Assembly (NCBI GenBank): GCA_026018925.1
Contig: JAKSZU010000032.1
Coordinates: 124,001-188,000 of the forward strand
Origin: Tupaia tana
Lineage: Eukaryota; Chordata; Mammalia; Scandentia; Tupaiidae
DNA: 64,000 nucleotides
Direction of reading: 5' to 3'
The notes beneath the pieces are model-generated. The model did no database searches, was not told where the DNA came from, and saw only the letters and a list, made by a program, of their open reading frames with translations. The position numbers and the translations under genes were made by a program. Of the stretch, positions 15,101-29,044 are shown piece by piece (within the stretch, counting starts at the first letter, position 1; each line of letters opens with the position of its first letter).

Positions 15101-16470
15101 ACAGTTAAACGAAAACTAAAAGTAGCCCTAAACTTACTCCCTCAAACTAAGTTCCAACCTAACCTAACCTGAAGCCTAAATCAAACCACAAACCTAACCC
15201 TAAACTTAGGCGGACACCTTAAGCTCAACCCCAAACCTAACCTGACCCTGTCGCTTACTCCAACCGTAACAGTTAACCGAAAACTAACAGTAGCCCTAAA
15301 CTGACTCCCTCAAACTAAGTTCAAACCTAACCTAACCTGAAGCCTAAATCAAATCATAGACCTAACCCTAACCCTAGGCGGACACCTTATGCTTAACCCC
15401 CACCATAACCTGACCCTGACGCTAACTCCAACCGTAACACTGAACCGAAAACTAACAGTAGCCCGAAACTTACTCCCTCAAACTAAGTTCAAACCTAACC
15501 TAACCTGAAGCCTAAATCAAACCATACACCTAACCCCAACCCTAGGCGGACACCTTAAGCTCAACCCAAACCCTAACCTGACCCTCACGCTAACTCCAAC
15601 CGTAACAGTGAACCGAAAACTAACAGTAACCCTAAACTTACTCCCTCAAACTAAGTTCAAACCTAACCTAACCTGAAGCCTAACTCAAACCATAGACCTA
15701 ACCCTAACCCGAGGCGGACACCTGAAGCTCAACCCCAACCCTAACCTGACCCTGACGCTATCTCCAACCGTAACACTGAACCAAAATTAAGAGTAGCCCT
15801 AAACTTACTCCCTCAAAGTAAGTTCAAACCTAACCTAACCTGAAGCCTAAATTAAACCATACACCTAACCCTAACATGAGGCGGGCACCTTAAGCTCCAC
15901 CCCAACCCTAAACTGGCCCTGACGCTAACTCCAACCATAACAGTTACCCGGAAACTAACAGTAGCCCTAAGCTGACTCCCTCAAACTAAGTTCAAACCTA
16001 ACCTAACCTGAAGCCTAAATCAAATCACAGACCTAACCCTAACCCTAGGCGGACACCTTATGCTTAACCCCCACCATAACCTGACCCTGACGCTAACTCC
16101 AACCATAACACTGAACCGAAAACTAACAGTAGCCCGAAACTTACTCCCTCAAATTAACTTCAAACCTAACCTAACCTGAAGCCTAACTCAAACCATAGAC
16201 CTAACCCTAACCCTAGGCGGACACCTGAAGCTAAACCCCAACCCTAACCTGACCCTGACGCTATCTCCAACCGTAACACTGAACCGAAAACTAACAGTAG
16301 CCCTAAAATTACTCCGTCAAACTAAGTTCAAACATAACATAACCTGAAGCCTAAATCAAACCATACACCTAACCCTAACGCTAGGCGGACACCTGAAGCT
16401 CAACCCCAACCCTAACCAAACCCTCACGCTAAATCCAACCGTAACACTGAACCGAAAACTAACAGTAGCC
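12106..16470. repeat. 26-monomer HOR, unit 1 (4,365 bp)
   Basis: The unit repeats in tandem with the next one at an offset of 4,365 bp (26 x 168 minus 3). Private markers include ACGATAGACCG with GGCGGATAGC (12,331, repeated at 16,696) and the CCCGGAAAC variant (near 15,948, repeated near 20,313). Inside the unit, about 14,101-14,650 is repeated at 15,948-16,500 with an offset of 1,847 (11 monomers, minus 1). The unit therefore contains an internal 11-monomer duplication that forms its own junction with unit 2. Its right half is the copy of 7,460-9,919. Confidence 0.88.
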
Positions 16471-19400
16471 CTAAACTTACTCCCTCAAACTAAGTTCAAA
16501 CCTAACCTAACCTGAAGCCTAAATCAAACCATACACCTAACCCTAACCCTAGGCGGACGCCTTAAGCTCAACCCCAACCCTAACCTGACCCTGACGCTAT
16601 CTCCAATCGTAACACTGAACCGAAAACTATCAGTAGCCCTAAACTTACTCCCTCAAACTAAGTTCAAACCTAACCTAACTTGAAGCCTAACTCAAACGAT
16701 AGACCGAACCCTAACCCTAGGCGGATAGCTGAAGCTCAACCCCAACCCTAACCTGACCCTGACGCTATCTCCATCCGTAACACTGAACCAAAACTAACAG
16801 TAGCCCTAAACTTACTCCCTCAAACTAAGTTCAAACCTAACCTAACCTGAAGCGTAAATCAAACCATACACCTAACCCTAACCCGAGGCGGGCACCTTAA
16901 GCTCCACCCCAACCCTAAACTGGCCCTGACGCTAACTCCAACCATAACAGTTACCCGAAAACTAACAGTAGCCTTAAACTTACTCCGTCAAACTAACTTC
17001 AAACCTAACCTAAACTGAAGCCTAAATCAAACCATACACCTAACCCTAACCCTAGGCGGACAACTTAAGCTCAACCCCTACCCTAACCTGATCCTCACGC
17101 TAACTCCAACCGAAACACTGAACCGAAAACTAACAGTAGCCCTAAACTTACTCCCTCAAACTAAGTTCAAACCTATCCTAACCTGAAACCTAACTCAAAC
17201 AATAGATCTAACCCTAACCCTAGGCGTACACCTTAAGGTTAACCCCAACCCTAAACTGACCCTGATGCTATCTCCAACTGTAACACTGAACCGAAAACTA
17301 ACAATAGCCCTAAACTTACTCCCTCAAACTAAGTTCAAACCTAAACTAACCTGAAGCCTAACTCAAACAATAGACCTAACCCTAACACTAGGCAGAAACC
17401 TTAAGCTCAACCCCAACGCTAACCTGTACCTGAGGCTAAAACCAACCGTAACACTGAACCGAAAACTAACAGTAGCCCTAAAATTACTCCCTCAAACTAA
17501 GTTCAATCCTAACCTAACCTGAAGCCTAAATGAAACCATAGACCTAACCCTAAACCTAGGCAGACACCTTATGCTTAACCCCCACCGTAACCTGTCCCTG
17601 ACGCTTACTCCAACCATAACAATGAACCGAAAACGAACAGTAGCCTTAACTTACTCCCTCAAGCTAAGTTCAAACCTAACCTAACCTGAAGCCTAACTCA
17701 AACCATAGACCTAACCCTAACCCTAGGCGGACACCTGAAGCTCAACCCCAAGCCTAACCTGACCCTGACTCTTACTCCAACCGTAACACTGAACTGAAAA
17801 CTAACAGTAGCCCTAAATTTACTCCCTCAAACTAAGTTCAATCCTAACCTAACCTGAAGCCTAAATGAAACCATAGACCTAAACCTAACCCTAGGCGGAC
17901 ACCTTAAGCTCAACCCCAACCCTAACCTGACCGTCACGCTAACTCCAACCGAAACACTGAACCGAAAACTAACAGTAGCCCTAAACTTACTCCCTCAAAC
18001 TAAGTTCAAACCTAACCTAACCTGAAGCCTAACTCAAACAATAGACCTAACCCTAACCCTAGGCGGACACCTTAAGCTTAACCCCAACCCTAACCTGACC
18101 CTGAGGCTAAATCCAACCGTAACACTGAACCGAAAACTAAGAGTAGCCCTAAACTTACTCCCTCAAACTGAGTTCAATCCTAACCTAACCTGAAGCCTAA
18201 ATGAAACCATAGACCTAACCCTAACCCTAGGCGGACACCTTATGCTTAACCCCCACCCTAACCTGACCCTGACGCATACTCCAACCGTAACAGTTAAACG
18301 AAAACTAACAGTAGCCCTAAACTTACTCCCTCAAACTAAGTTCAAACCTAACCTAACCTGAAGCCTAAATCAAACCATACACCTAACCCTAACCCTAGGC
18401 GGACACCTTAAGCTCAACCCCAAATCTAACCTGACCCTGACGCTTACTCCAACCTTAACAGTTAACCGAAAACTAACAGTAGCCCTAAGCTGACTCCCTC
18501 AAACTAAGTTCAAACCTAACCTAACCTGAAGCCTAAATCAAATCACAGACCTAACCCTAACCCTAGGCGGACACCTTATGCTTAACCCCCACCATAACCT
18601 GACCCTGACGCTAACTCCAACCATAACACTGAACCGAAAACTAACAGTAGCCCGAAACTTACTCCCTCAAACTAACTTCAAACCTAACCTAACCTGAAGC
18701 CTAACTCAAACCATAGACCTAACCCTAACCCTAGGCGGACACCTGAAGCTAAACCCCAACCCTAACCTGACCCTGACGCTATCTCCAACCGTAACACTGA
18801 ACCGAAAACTAACAGTAGCCCTAAAATTACTCCGTCAAACTAAGTTCAAACATAACATAACCTGAAGCCTAAATCAAACCATACACCTAACCCTAACGCT
18901 AGGCGGACACCTGAAGCTCAACCCCAACCCTAACCAAACCCTCACGCTAAATCCAACCGTAACACTGAACCGAAAACTAACAGTAGCCCTAAACTTACTC
19001 CCTCAAACTAAGTTCAAACCTAACCTAACCTGAAGCCTAACTCAAACCATAGACCTAACCCTAACCCTAGGCGGACACCTGAAGCTCAAACCCAACCCTA
19101 ACCTGACCCTGACGCTATCTCCAACCGTAACAGTGAACCGAAAACTAACAGTAGCCCTAAACTTACTCCCTCAAACTAAGTTCAAACCTAACCTAACCTG
19201 AAGCCTAACTCAAACCATAGACCTAACCCTAACCCTAGGCGGACACCTGAAGCTCAACCTCAACCCTAAACTGTACCTGAGGCTAAAACCAACGGTAACA
19301 CTGAACCAAAAACTAACAGTAGCCCTAAACATACTCCCTCAAACTAAGTTCAATCCTAACCTAACCTGAAGCCTAAATGAAACCATAGACCTAACCCTAA

Positions 19401-20835
19401 CCTTAGGCGGACACCTTATGCTTAACCCCCACCCTAACCTGACCCTGACGCTTACTCCAACCGTAACAGTTAAACGAAAATTAAAAGTAGCCCTAAACTT
19501 ACTCCCTCAAACTAAGTTCCAACCTAACCTAACCTGAAGCCTAAATCAAACCACAAACCTAACCCTAAACCTAGGCGGACACCTTAAGCTCAACCCCAAA
19601 CCTAACCTGACCCTGTCGCTTACTCCAACCGTAACAGTTAACCGAAAACTAACAGTAGCCCTAAACTGACTCCCTCAAACTAAGTTCAAACCTAACCTAA
19701 CCTGAAGCCTAAATCAAATCATAGACCTAACCCTAACCCTAGGCGGACACCTTATGCTTAACCCCCACCATAACCTGACCCTGACGCTAACTCCAACCGT
19801 AACACTGAACCGAAAACTAACAGTAGCCCGAAACTTACTCCCTCAAACTAAGTTCAAACCTAACCTAACCTGAAGCCTAAATCAAACCATACACCTAACC
19901 CCAACCCTAGGCGGACACCTTAAGCTCAACCCAAACCCTAACCTGACCCTCACGCTAACTCCAACCGTAACAGTGAACCGAAAACTAACAGTAACCCTAA
20001 ACTTACTCCCTCAAACTAAGTTCAAACCTAACCTAACCTGAAGCCTAACTCAAACCATAGACCTAACCCTAACCCGAGGCGGACACCTGAAGCTCAACCC
20101 CAACCCTAACCTGACCCTGACGCTATCTCCAACCGTAACACTGAACCAAAATTAAGAGTAGCCCTAAACTTACTCCCTCAAAGTAAGTTCAAACCTAACC
20201 TAACCTGAAGCCTAAATTAAACCATACACCTAACCCTAACATGAGGCGGGCACCTTAAGCTCCACCCCAACCCTAAACTGGCCCTGACGCTAACTCCAAC
20301 CATAACAGTTACCCGGAAACTAACAGTAGCCCTAAGCTGACTCCCTCAAACTAAGTTCAAACCTAACCTAACCTGAAGCCTAAATCAAATCACAGACCTA
20401 ACCCTAACCCTAGGCGGACACCTTATGCTTAACCCCCACCATAACCTGACCCTGACGCTAACTCCAACCATAACACTGAACCGAAAACTAACAGTAGCCC
20501 GAAACTTACTCCCTCAAATTAACTTCAAACCTAACCTAACCTGAAGCCTAACTCAAACCATAGACCTAACCCTAACCCTAGGCGGACACCTGAAGCTAAA
20601 CCCCAACCCTAACCTGACCCTGACGCTATCTCCAACCGTAACACTGAACCGAAAACTAACAGTAGCCCTAAAATTACTCCGTCAAACTAAGTTCAAACAT
20701 AACATAACCTGAAGCCTAAATCAAACCATACACCTAACCCTAACGCTAGGCGGACACCTGAAGCTCAACCCCAACCCTAACCAAACCCTCACGCTAAATC
20801 CAACCGTAACACTGAACCGAAAACTAACAGTAGCC
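16471..20835. repeat. 26-monomer HOR, unit 2 (4,365 bp)
   Basis: This is a near copy of 12,106-16,470. The few differences noticed include ACTAAAAG to ATTAAAAG near 19,480 and AAACTTAGG versus AAACCTAGG near 15,204/19,569. Similarity to the start of the unit runs on until about 20,886, where TAAATC is replaced by TAACTC and the array follows a different internal phase. The high identity over 4.4 kb implies a recent duplication relative to the flanking mosaic. Confidence 0.88.
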
Positions 20836-21374
20836 CTAAACTTACTCCCTCAAACTAAGTTCAAACCTAACCTAACCTGAAGCCTAACTCAAACCATAGA
20901 CCTAACCCTAACCCTAGGCGGACACCTGAAGCTGAAACCCAACCCTAACCTGACCCTGACGCTATCTCCAACCGTAACAGTGAACCGAAAACTAACAGTA
21001 GCCCTAAACTTACTCCCTCAAACTAAGTTCAAACCTAACCTAACCTGAAGCCTAACTCAAACCATAGACCTAACCCTAACCCTAGGTGGACACCTGAAGC
21101 TCAACCTCAACCCTAAACTGTACCTGAGGCTAAATCCAACGGTAACACTGAACCAAAAACTAACAGTAGCCCTAAACATACTCCCTCAAACTAAGTTCAA
21201 TCCTAACCTAACCTGAAGCCTAAATGAAACCATAGACCTAACCCTAACCTTAGGCGGACACCTTATGCTTAACCCCCACCCTAACCTGACCCTGACGCTT
21301 ACTCCAACCGTAACAGTTAAACGAAAACTAAAAGTAGCCCTAAACTTACTCCCTCAAACTAAGTTCCAACCTAA
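20836..21374. repeat. Truncated third 26-mer copy
   Basis: From about 20,313 the sequence copies 18,466-19,520 with an offset of 1,847. For example ACCTCAACCC at 19,257 recurs at 21,104, and AAGTTCCAACC at 19,514 recurs at 21,361. The match stops near 21,375, where CTAACCTGAAG becomes CTCACCTGAAG. The part after 20,836 is a broken HOR unit at the edge of the amplified block. Confidence 0.75.
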
Positions 21375-24300
21375 CCTCACCTGAAGCCTATCTCAAACCA
21401 CAGACCTAACCCTAACCGTAGGCGGACACCTTAAGCTCAACCCCAATCCTAACCTGACCCTGACGCTATCTCCAACCATAACACTGAACCGAAAACTAAC
21501 AGTAGCCCTAAACGTACTCCCTCAAACTAAGTTCAAACCTAACCTAACCTGAAGCCTAACTCAAACCATAGACCTAACGCTAACCCTAGGCGGACATCTT
21601 AAGCTCAACCCCAACCCTAACCTGACCCTCACGCTATCTCCAACCATAACACTGAACCGAAAACTAACAGTATCCCTAAACTTACTTCCTAAAACTAAGT
21701 TCAATCATAACCTAACCTGAAGCCTAAATGAAACCATAGACCTAACACTAACCCTAGGCGGACACCTTAAGCTTAACCCCAACCCTAACCTGACCCGCAC
21801 GGTAACTCCAACCGTACCACTGAAACGAAAACTAACAGTAAGCCTAAACTTACTCCCTCAAACTAAGTTCAAACCTAACCTAACCTGAAGCCTAACTCAA
21901 ACCATAGACCTAACCCTAACCCTAGGCGGACACCTGAAGCTAAACCCCAACCCTAACCTGACCCTGACGCTATCTCCAACCGTAACACTGAACCGAAAAG
22001 TAACAGTAGCCCTAAACTTACTCCCTCAAACTAAGTTCAAACATAACATAACCTGAAGCCTAAATCAAACCATACACCTAACCCTAACCCTAGGCGGACA
22101 CCTGAAGCTCAACCCCAACCCTAACCTGACCCTGACGCTATCTCCAACCGTAACACTGAACCGAAAACTAGCAGTAGCCCTAAACTTACTCCCTCAAACT
22201 AATTTCAAACCTAACCTAACCTCAAGCCTAACTCAAACCATAGACCTAACCCTAACCCTAGGCGGACACCTGAAGCTCCACCCGAACCCTAACCTGTCCC
22301 TGACGCTATCTCCAACCATAACACTGAATCGAAAACTAACAGTAGCCCTAAACTTACTCCCTCAGACTAAGTTCACACCTAAACTAACCTGAAGCCTAAC
22401 TCAAACCACAGACCTAACCATAACCCTAGGCGGACACCTTATGCTTAACCCCACCCTAACCTGACCCTGACGCTTACTCCAACCGTAACAGTTAAACGAA
22501 AACTAACAGTAGCCCTAAACTGACTCCCTCAAACTAAGTTCAAACCTAACCTAATCTGAAGCCTAACTCAAACCATAGACCTAACCCTAACCCTAGGCGG
22601 ACACCTGAAGCTCAACCCCAAACCTAACCTGGCACGTACGCTAACTCCAAACATAACACTGAACCGAAAACTAACAGTCGCCCAAAACTTACTCCCTCAA
22701 GCTAAGTTCTAACCTAACCTAACCTGAAGCGATAATCAAACCATACACCTAACCCTAACCCTAGGCGGACACCTTAAGCTCAACCCCAACCCTAAAATGT
22801 CCCTGATGCTAACTCCAACCATAACAGTTACCCGAAAACTAACAGTAGACCTAAACTTACTCCCTCAAACTAAGTTCAAACCTAACCTAACCTGAAGCCT
22901 AAATCAAACCATACACCTAACCCTAACCCTAGGCAGACACCTTAAGCTCAACCACAACCCTAACCTGACCCTCACGCTAAATCCAACCGTAACACTGAAC
23001 CGAAAATTAACATTACCCCTAAACGTACTCCCTCAAACTAAGTTCAAACCTAACCTAACCTGAAGCCTAACTCAAACCATAAACCTCACCCTAACCCTAG
23101 GCCGACACCTTAAGCTCAACCCCAACCATAACCTGACCCTGACGCTATCTCCAACCGTAACACTGAACCGAAAACTAACAGTAGCCCTAAACTTACTCCC
23201 TCAAACTAAGTTCAAACCTAACCTAACCTGAAGCCTACCAGAAACCATAGACCTAACCCTAACCGTAGGCGGACACCTGAAGCTCAACCCCAACCCTAAC
23301 CTGACCCTGACGCTATCTCCAACCGTAACACTGAATCGAAAACTAACAGTAGCCCTAAACTTACTCCCTCAAACTAAGTTCACACCTAACCTAACCTGAA
23401 GCCTAACTCAGACCACAGACCTAACCCTAACCCTAGGCGGACACCTTATGCTTAACCCCACTCTAACCTGACCCTGACGCTTACTCCAACCGTAACAGTT
23501 AAACGAAAACTAACAGTAGCCCTATACTGACTCCCTCAAACTAAGTTCAAACCTAACCTAACCTGAAGCCTAACTCAAACCATAGACCTAACCCTAACCC
23601 TAGGCGGACACCTGAAGCTCAACCCCAAACCTAACCTGGCACGTACGCTAACTCCAACCATAACACTGAACCGAAAACTAACAATAGCCCTAAACTTACT
23701 CCCTCAAACTAAGTTCAAACCTAAACTAACCTGAAGCCTAACTCAAACAATAGACCTAACCCTAACCTTAGGCGGACAGCTTAAGCTCAACCCCAACCCT
23801 AACCTGTACCTGAGGCTAAAACCAACCATAACACTGAACCGAAAACTAACAGTAGCAGTAAACTTACTCCCTCAAACTAAGTTCAATCCTAACCTAACCT
23901 GAAGCCTAAATGAAACCTTAGACCTAACCCTAACCCTATGCGGACACCTTATGCTTAACCACCACCGTAACCTGACCCTGACGCTTACTCCAACCGTAAC
24001 ACTGAACCGAAAACAAACAGTAGCCCTAAACTTACTCCCTCAAGCTAAGTTCAAACCTAACCTAACCTGAAGCCTAACTCAAACCATAGACCTTACCCTA
24101 ACCCTAGGCGGACACATGAAGCTCAACCCCAACCCTAACCTGACCCTGACTCTTACTCCAACCGTAACACTGAACCGAAAACTAACAGTAGCCCTAAATT
24201 TACTCCCTCAAACTAAGTTCAATCCTAACCTAACCTGAAGCCTAAATGAAACCATAGACCTAAAACTAACCCTAGGTGGACTCCTTAAGCTCAACCCCAG

Positions 24301-25184
24301 CCTTAACCGGACCGTCACGCTAACTCCAACCGAAACACTGAACCGAAAACTAACAGTAGCCCTAAACTTACTCCCTCAACCTAAGTTAAAACCTAACCTA
24401 ACCTGAAGCCTAACTCAAACAATAGATCTAACCCTAACCCTAGGCGTACTCCTTAAGCTTAACCCCAACCCTAACCTGACCCTGACGCTATCTCCAACCG
24501 TAACACTGAACCGAAAACTAACAATAGCCCTAAACTTACTCCCTCAAACTAAGTTCAAACCTAAACTAACCTGAAGCCTAACTCAAACAATAGACCTAAC
24601 CCTAACCTTAGGCAGACACATTAAGCTCAACCCCAACCCTAACCTGTACCTGAGGCTAAAACCAACCATAACACTGAACCAAAAACTAACAGTAGCAGTA
24701 AACTTACTCCCTCAAACTAAGTTCAATCCTAACCTAACCTGAAGCCTAAGTGAAACCATAGACCTAACCCTAACCCTAGTTGGACACCTTATGCTTAACC
24801 ACCACCGTAACCTGACCCTGACGCTTACTCCAACCGTAACACTGAACCGAAAACAAACAGTAGCCCTAAACTTACTCCCACAAGCTAAGTTCAAACCTAA
24901 CCTAACCTGAAGCCTAACTCAAACCATAGACCTAACCCTAACCCAAGTCGGACACCTGAAGCTCAACCCCAACCCTAACCTGACCCTGACGCTATCTCCA
25001 ACCGTAACACTGAACCGAAAACTAACAGTAGCCCTAAACTTACTCCCTCAAACTAAGTTCAAACCTAACCTAACCTGAAGCCTAAATCAAACCATACACC
25101 TAACCCTAACTCTCGGCGGACACCTTAAGCTCAACCCAAACCATAACCTGACCCTCACGCTAACTCCAACCGTAACACTGAACC
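21375..25184. repeat. Mosaic region with partial 25-mer copies
   Basis: There is no regular HOR at the start. About 23,270-24,212 matches 27,467-28,408 (offset 4,197; shared CTGAATCG and CGTACG markers), and about 24,240-24,940 matches 26,254-26,954 (offset 2,014, 12 monomers minus 2; shared GGCAGACACATT). This region thus holds two out-of-order fragments of the 25-mer found just downstream. The CGTACG marker occurs at 22,632 and 23,639. No genes were seen. Confidence 0.75.
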
Positions 25185-28100
25185 GAAAACTAACAGTAAC
25201 CCTAAACTTACTCCCTCAAACTAAGTTCACACCTAACCTAACCTGAAGCCTAACTCAAACCATAGACCTAACCCTAACCCTAGGCGGACACCTTAAGCTC
25301 AACCCCAACACTAACATGGCCCTGACGCTAACTCCAACCATAACAGTTACCCGAAAACTAACAGTAGCCCTAAACTAACACCCTCAAACTAAGTTCAAAC
25401 CTAACCTAACCTGAAGCCTAACTCAAACCATAGACCTAACCCTAACCCTAGGCGGACACCTGAAGCTCAACCCAAACCCTAACCTGACCCTGACGCTATC
25501 TCCAACCGTAACACTGAATCGAAAACTAACAGTAGCCCTAAACTTACTCCCTCAAACTAAGTTCACACCTAACCTAACCTGAAGCCTAACTCAAACCACA
25601 GACCTAACCCTAACCCTAGGCGGACACCTTATGCTTAACCCCACCCTAACCTGACCCTGACGCTTACTCCAACCGTAACAGTTAAACGAAAACTAACAGT
25701 AGCCCTAAACTGACTCCCTCAAACTAAGTTCAAACCTAACCTAACCTGAAGCCTAACTCAAACCATAGACCTAACCCTAACCCTAGACGGACACCTTAAG
25801 CTCAACCCCAACCCTAACCTGACCCTCACGCTAACTCCAACCGTAACATTGAACCGAAAACTAACAGTAGCCCTAAACTTACTCCCTCAAACTAATTTCA
25901 AACCTAACCTAACCTGAAGCCTAACTCAAACCATAGACCTAACCCTAACCCTAGGCGGACACCTTAAGCTCAACCCCAACCCTAACCTGACCCTGACGCT
26001 ATCTCCAACCGTAACACTGAACCAAAACTAAGAGTAGCCCTAAACTTACTCCCATAAACTAAGTTCAAACCTAACCTAACCTGAAGCCTAAATCAAACCA
26101 TACACCTAACCCTAACCCGAGGCGGACACCTTAAGCTCCACACCAACCCTAAACAGGCCCTGACGCTAACTCCAACCATAACAGTTACCCGAAAACTAAC
26201 AGTAGCCCTAAACTTACTCCCTCAAACTAAGTTCAAACCTAACCTAACCTGAAGCCTAAATGAAACCATAGACCTAAAACTAACACTAGGCGGACACCTT
26301 AAGCTCAACCCCAGCCTTAGCCTGACCGTCACGCTAACTCCAACCGAAACACTGAACCGAAAACTAACAGTAGCCCTTAACTTACTCCCTCAACCTAAGT
26401 TAAAACCTAACCTAACCTGAAGCCTAACTCAAACAATAGATCTAACCCTAACCCTAGGCGTACACCTTAAGCTTAACCCCAACCCTAACCTGACCCTGAC
26501 CCTATCTCCAACCGTAACACTGAACCAAAAACTAACAATAGCCCTAAACTTACTCCCTCAAACTAAGTTCAAACCTAAACTAACCTGAAGCCTAACTCAA
26601 ACAATAGACCTAACCCTAACCTTAGGCAGACACATTAAGCTCAACCCCAACCCTAACCTGTACCTGAGGCTAAAACCAACCATAACACTGAACCAAAAAC
26701 TAACAGTAGCAGTAAACTTACTCCCTCAAACTAAGTTCAATCCTAACCTAACCTGAAGTCTAAATGAAACCATAGACCTAACCCTAAACCTAGGCGGACA
26801 CCTTATGCTTAACCACCACCGTAACCTGACCCTGACGCTTACTCCAACCGTAACACTGAACCGAAAACAAACAGTAGCCCTAAACTTACTCCCACAAGCT
26901 AAGTTCAAACCTAACCTAACCTGAAGCCTAACTCAAACCATAGACCTAACCCTAACCCTAGGCGGACACCTGAAGCTCAACCCCAACCCTAAACTGACCC
27001 TGACTTTTACTCCAACCGTAACACTGAACCGAAAACTAACAGTAGCCCTCAATTTACTCCCTCAAACTAAGTTCAATCCTAACCTAACCTGAAGCCTAAA
27101 TGAAACCATAGACCTAAACCTAACCCTAGGCGGACACCTTAAGCTCAACCCCAACCCTAACCTGACCGTCACGCTAACTCCAACCGAAACACTGAACCGA
27201 AAACTAACAGTAGCCCTAAACTTACTCCCTCAAACTAAGTTCAAACCTAACCTAACCTGAAGCCTAACTGAAACCATAGACCTAACCCTAACCCTAGGCG
27301 GACACCTTAAGCTCAACCCCAACCCTAATATGGCCCTGACATTAACTCCAACCATAACAGTTACCCGAAAACTAACAGTAGCCCTAAACTAACACCCTCA
27401 AACTAAGTTCAAACCTAACCTAACCTGAAGCCTAAATCAAACCATACACCTAACCCTAACCCTAGGCGGACACCTGAAGCTCAACCCCAACCCTAACCTG
27501 ACCCTGACGCTATCTCCAACCGTAACACTGAATCGAAAACTAACAGTAGCCCTAAACTTACTCCCTCAAACTAAGTTCACACCTAACCTAACCTGAAGCC
27601 TAACTCAAACCACAGACCTAACCCTAACCCTAGGCGGACACCTTATGCTTAACCCCACCCTAACCTGACCCTGACGCTTACTCCAACCGTAACAGTTAAA
27701 CGAAAACTAACAGTAGCCCTAAACTGACTCCCTCAAACTAAGTTCAAACCTAACCTAACCTGAAGCCTAACTCAAACCATAGACCTAACCCTAACCCTAG
27801 GCGGACACCTGAAGCTCAACCCCAAACCTAACCTGGCACGTACGCTAACTCCAACCATAACACTGAACCGAAAACTAACAATAGCCCTAAACTTACTCCC
27901 TCAAACTAAGTTCAAACCTAAACTAACCTGAAGCCTAACTCAAACAATAGACCTAACCCTAACCTTAGGTGGACACCTTAAGCTCAACCCCAACCCTAAC
28001 CTGTACCTGAGGCTAAAACCAACCATAACACTGAACCGAAAACTAACAGTAGCAGTAAACTTACTCCCTCAAACTAAGTTCAATCCTAACCTAACCTGAA

Positions 28101-28876
28101 GCCTAAATGAAACCTTAGACCTAACCCTAACCCTAGGTGGACACCTTATGCTTAACCACCACCGTAACCTGACCCTGACGCTTACTCCAACCATAACACT
28201 GAACCGAAAACAAACAGTAGCCCTAAACTTACTCCCTCAAGCTAAGTTCAAACCTAACCTAACCTGAAGCCTAACTCAAACCATAGACCTTACCCTAACC
28301 CTAGGCGGACACATGAAGCTCAACCCCAACCCTAACCTGACCCTGACTCTTACTTCAACCGTAACACTGAACCGAAAACTAACAGTAGCCCTAAATTTAC
28401 TCCCTCAAACTAAGTTCACACCTAACCTAACCTGAAGCCTAACTCAAACCATAGACCTAACACTAACCCTAGGCGGACACCTTAAGCTTAACCCCAACCC
28501 TAACCTGACCCTCAAGGTAACTCCAACCGTACCACTGAACCGAAAACTAACAGTAACCCTAAACTTACTCCCTCAAACTAAGTTCAAACCTAACCTAAAC
28601 TGAAGCCTAACTCAAACCATAGACCTAACCCTAACCCTAGGCGGACAACTGAAGCTAAACCCCAACCCTAACATGACCCTGACGCTATCTCCAACCGTAA
28701 CACTGAACCGAAAAGTAACAGTAGCCCTAAACTTACTCCCTCAAACTAAGTTCAAACATAACATAACCTGAAGCCTAAATCAAACCATACACCTAACCCT
28801 AACCCTAGGCGGACACCTGAAGCTCAACCCCAACCCTAACCAAACCCTCACGCTAAATCCAACCGTAACACTGAAC

Positions 28877-29044
28877 CGAAAACTAACAGTAGCCCTAAAC
28901 TTACTCCCTCAAACTAAGTTCAAACCTAACCTAACCTGAAGCCTAACTCAAACCATAGACCTAACCCTAACCCTAGGCGGACACCTGAAGCTCAACCCCA
29001 ACCCTAACCTGACCCTGACGCTATCTCCAACCGTAACACTGAAC
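28877..29044. repeat. Exemplar consensus-like 168-bp monomer (28 degenerate TAACCC hexamers)
   Basis: This copy carries the commonest base at essentially every place where variants are seen. Counted from the CAACCG just before the CGAAAAC start, it divides into 28 hexamers with no remainder. Column tallies by eye are: T 18/28, A 17/28, A 21/28, A 13 or C 12/28, C 18/28, C 20/28, so the average hexamer is TAA(A/C)CC. Two adjacent hexamers are perfect TAACCC. What is seen is the arithmetic and the column bias. That the monomer grew from a telomeric tract that then mutated and was re-amplified is inference. An A/C-rich sequence could give part of the bias by composition alone, but not the consistent difference between columns 1 and 4-6. 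Confidence 0.8.
28960..29007 (-). other. Telomere-like core with three YTAGGGTTR-type sites (example copy)
   Basis: Read on the minus strand, 28962-28970 gives TTAGGGTTA, 28968-28976 gives CTAGGGTTA and 28999-29007 gives TTAGGGTTG. All three fit YTAGGGTTR, the published recognition sequence for the Myb/telobox domain of vertebrate TRF1/TRF2. The first also contains the POT1-type single-strand string TTAGGGTTAG. The same three sites occur in most consensus-like monomers of the window, and the first two overlap in the core that ends in CCTAGG. Seen: the motifs and their recurrence. Inferred: that any telomere protein binds here. Copies with AACCTTAGG, AACCCGAGG or AAACCTAGG lose one site. Confidence 0.45.

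Noticed and set aside
24712..24894. Minus-strand 60-codon open frames at 24,712, 26,726, 30,922, 38,141, 41,332, 44,524 and 60,134
   Set aside because: All seven lie on the same type of monomer pair and start at TTG, not ATG. The frame normally has TGA stops at the TCA of CCCTCAAAC and AACTCAAAC. Here one is lost because the monomer reads TGAAACC and the other because it reads CACAAGC or CACAAAC. The product is just the repeat read in frame (56 codons per monomer), rich in Arg, Val and Leu.
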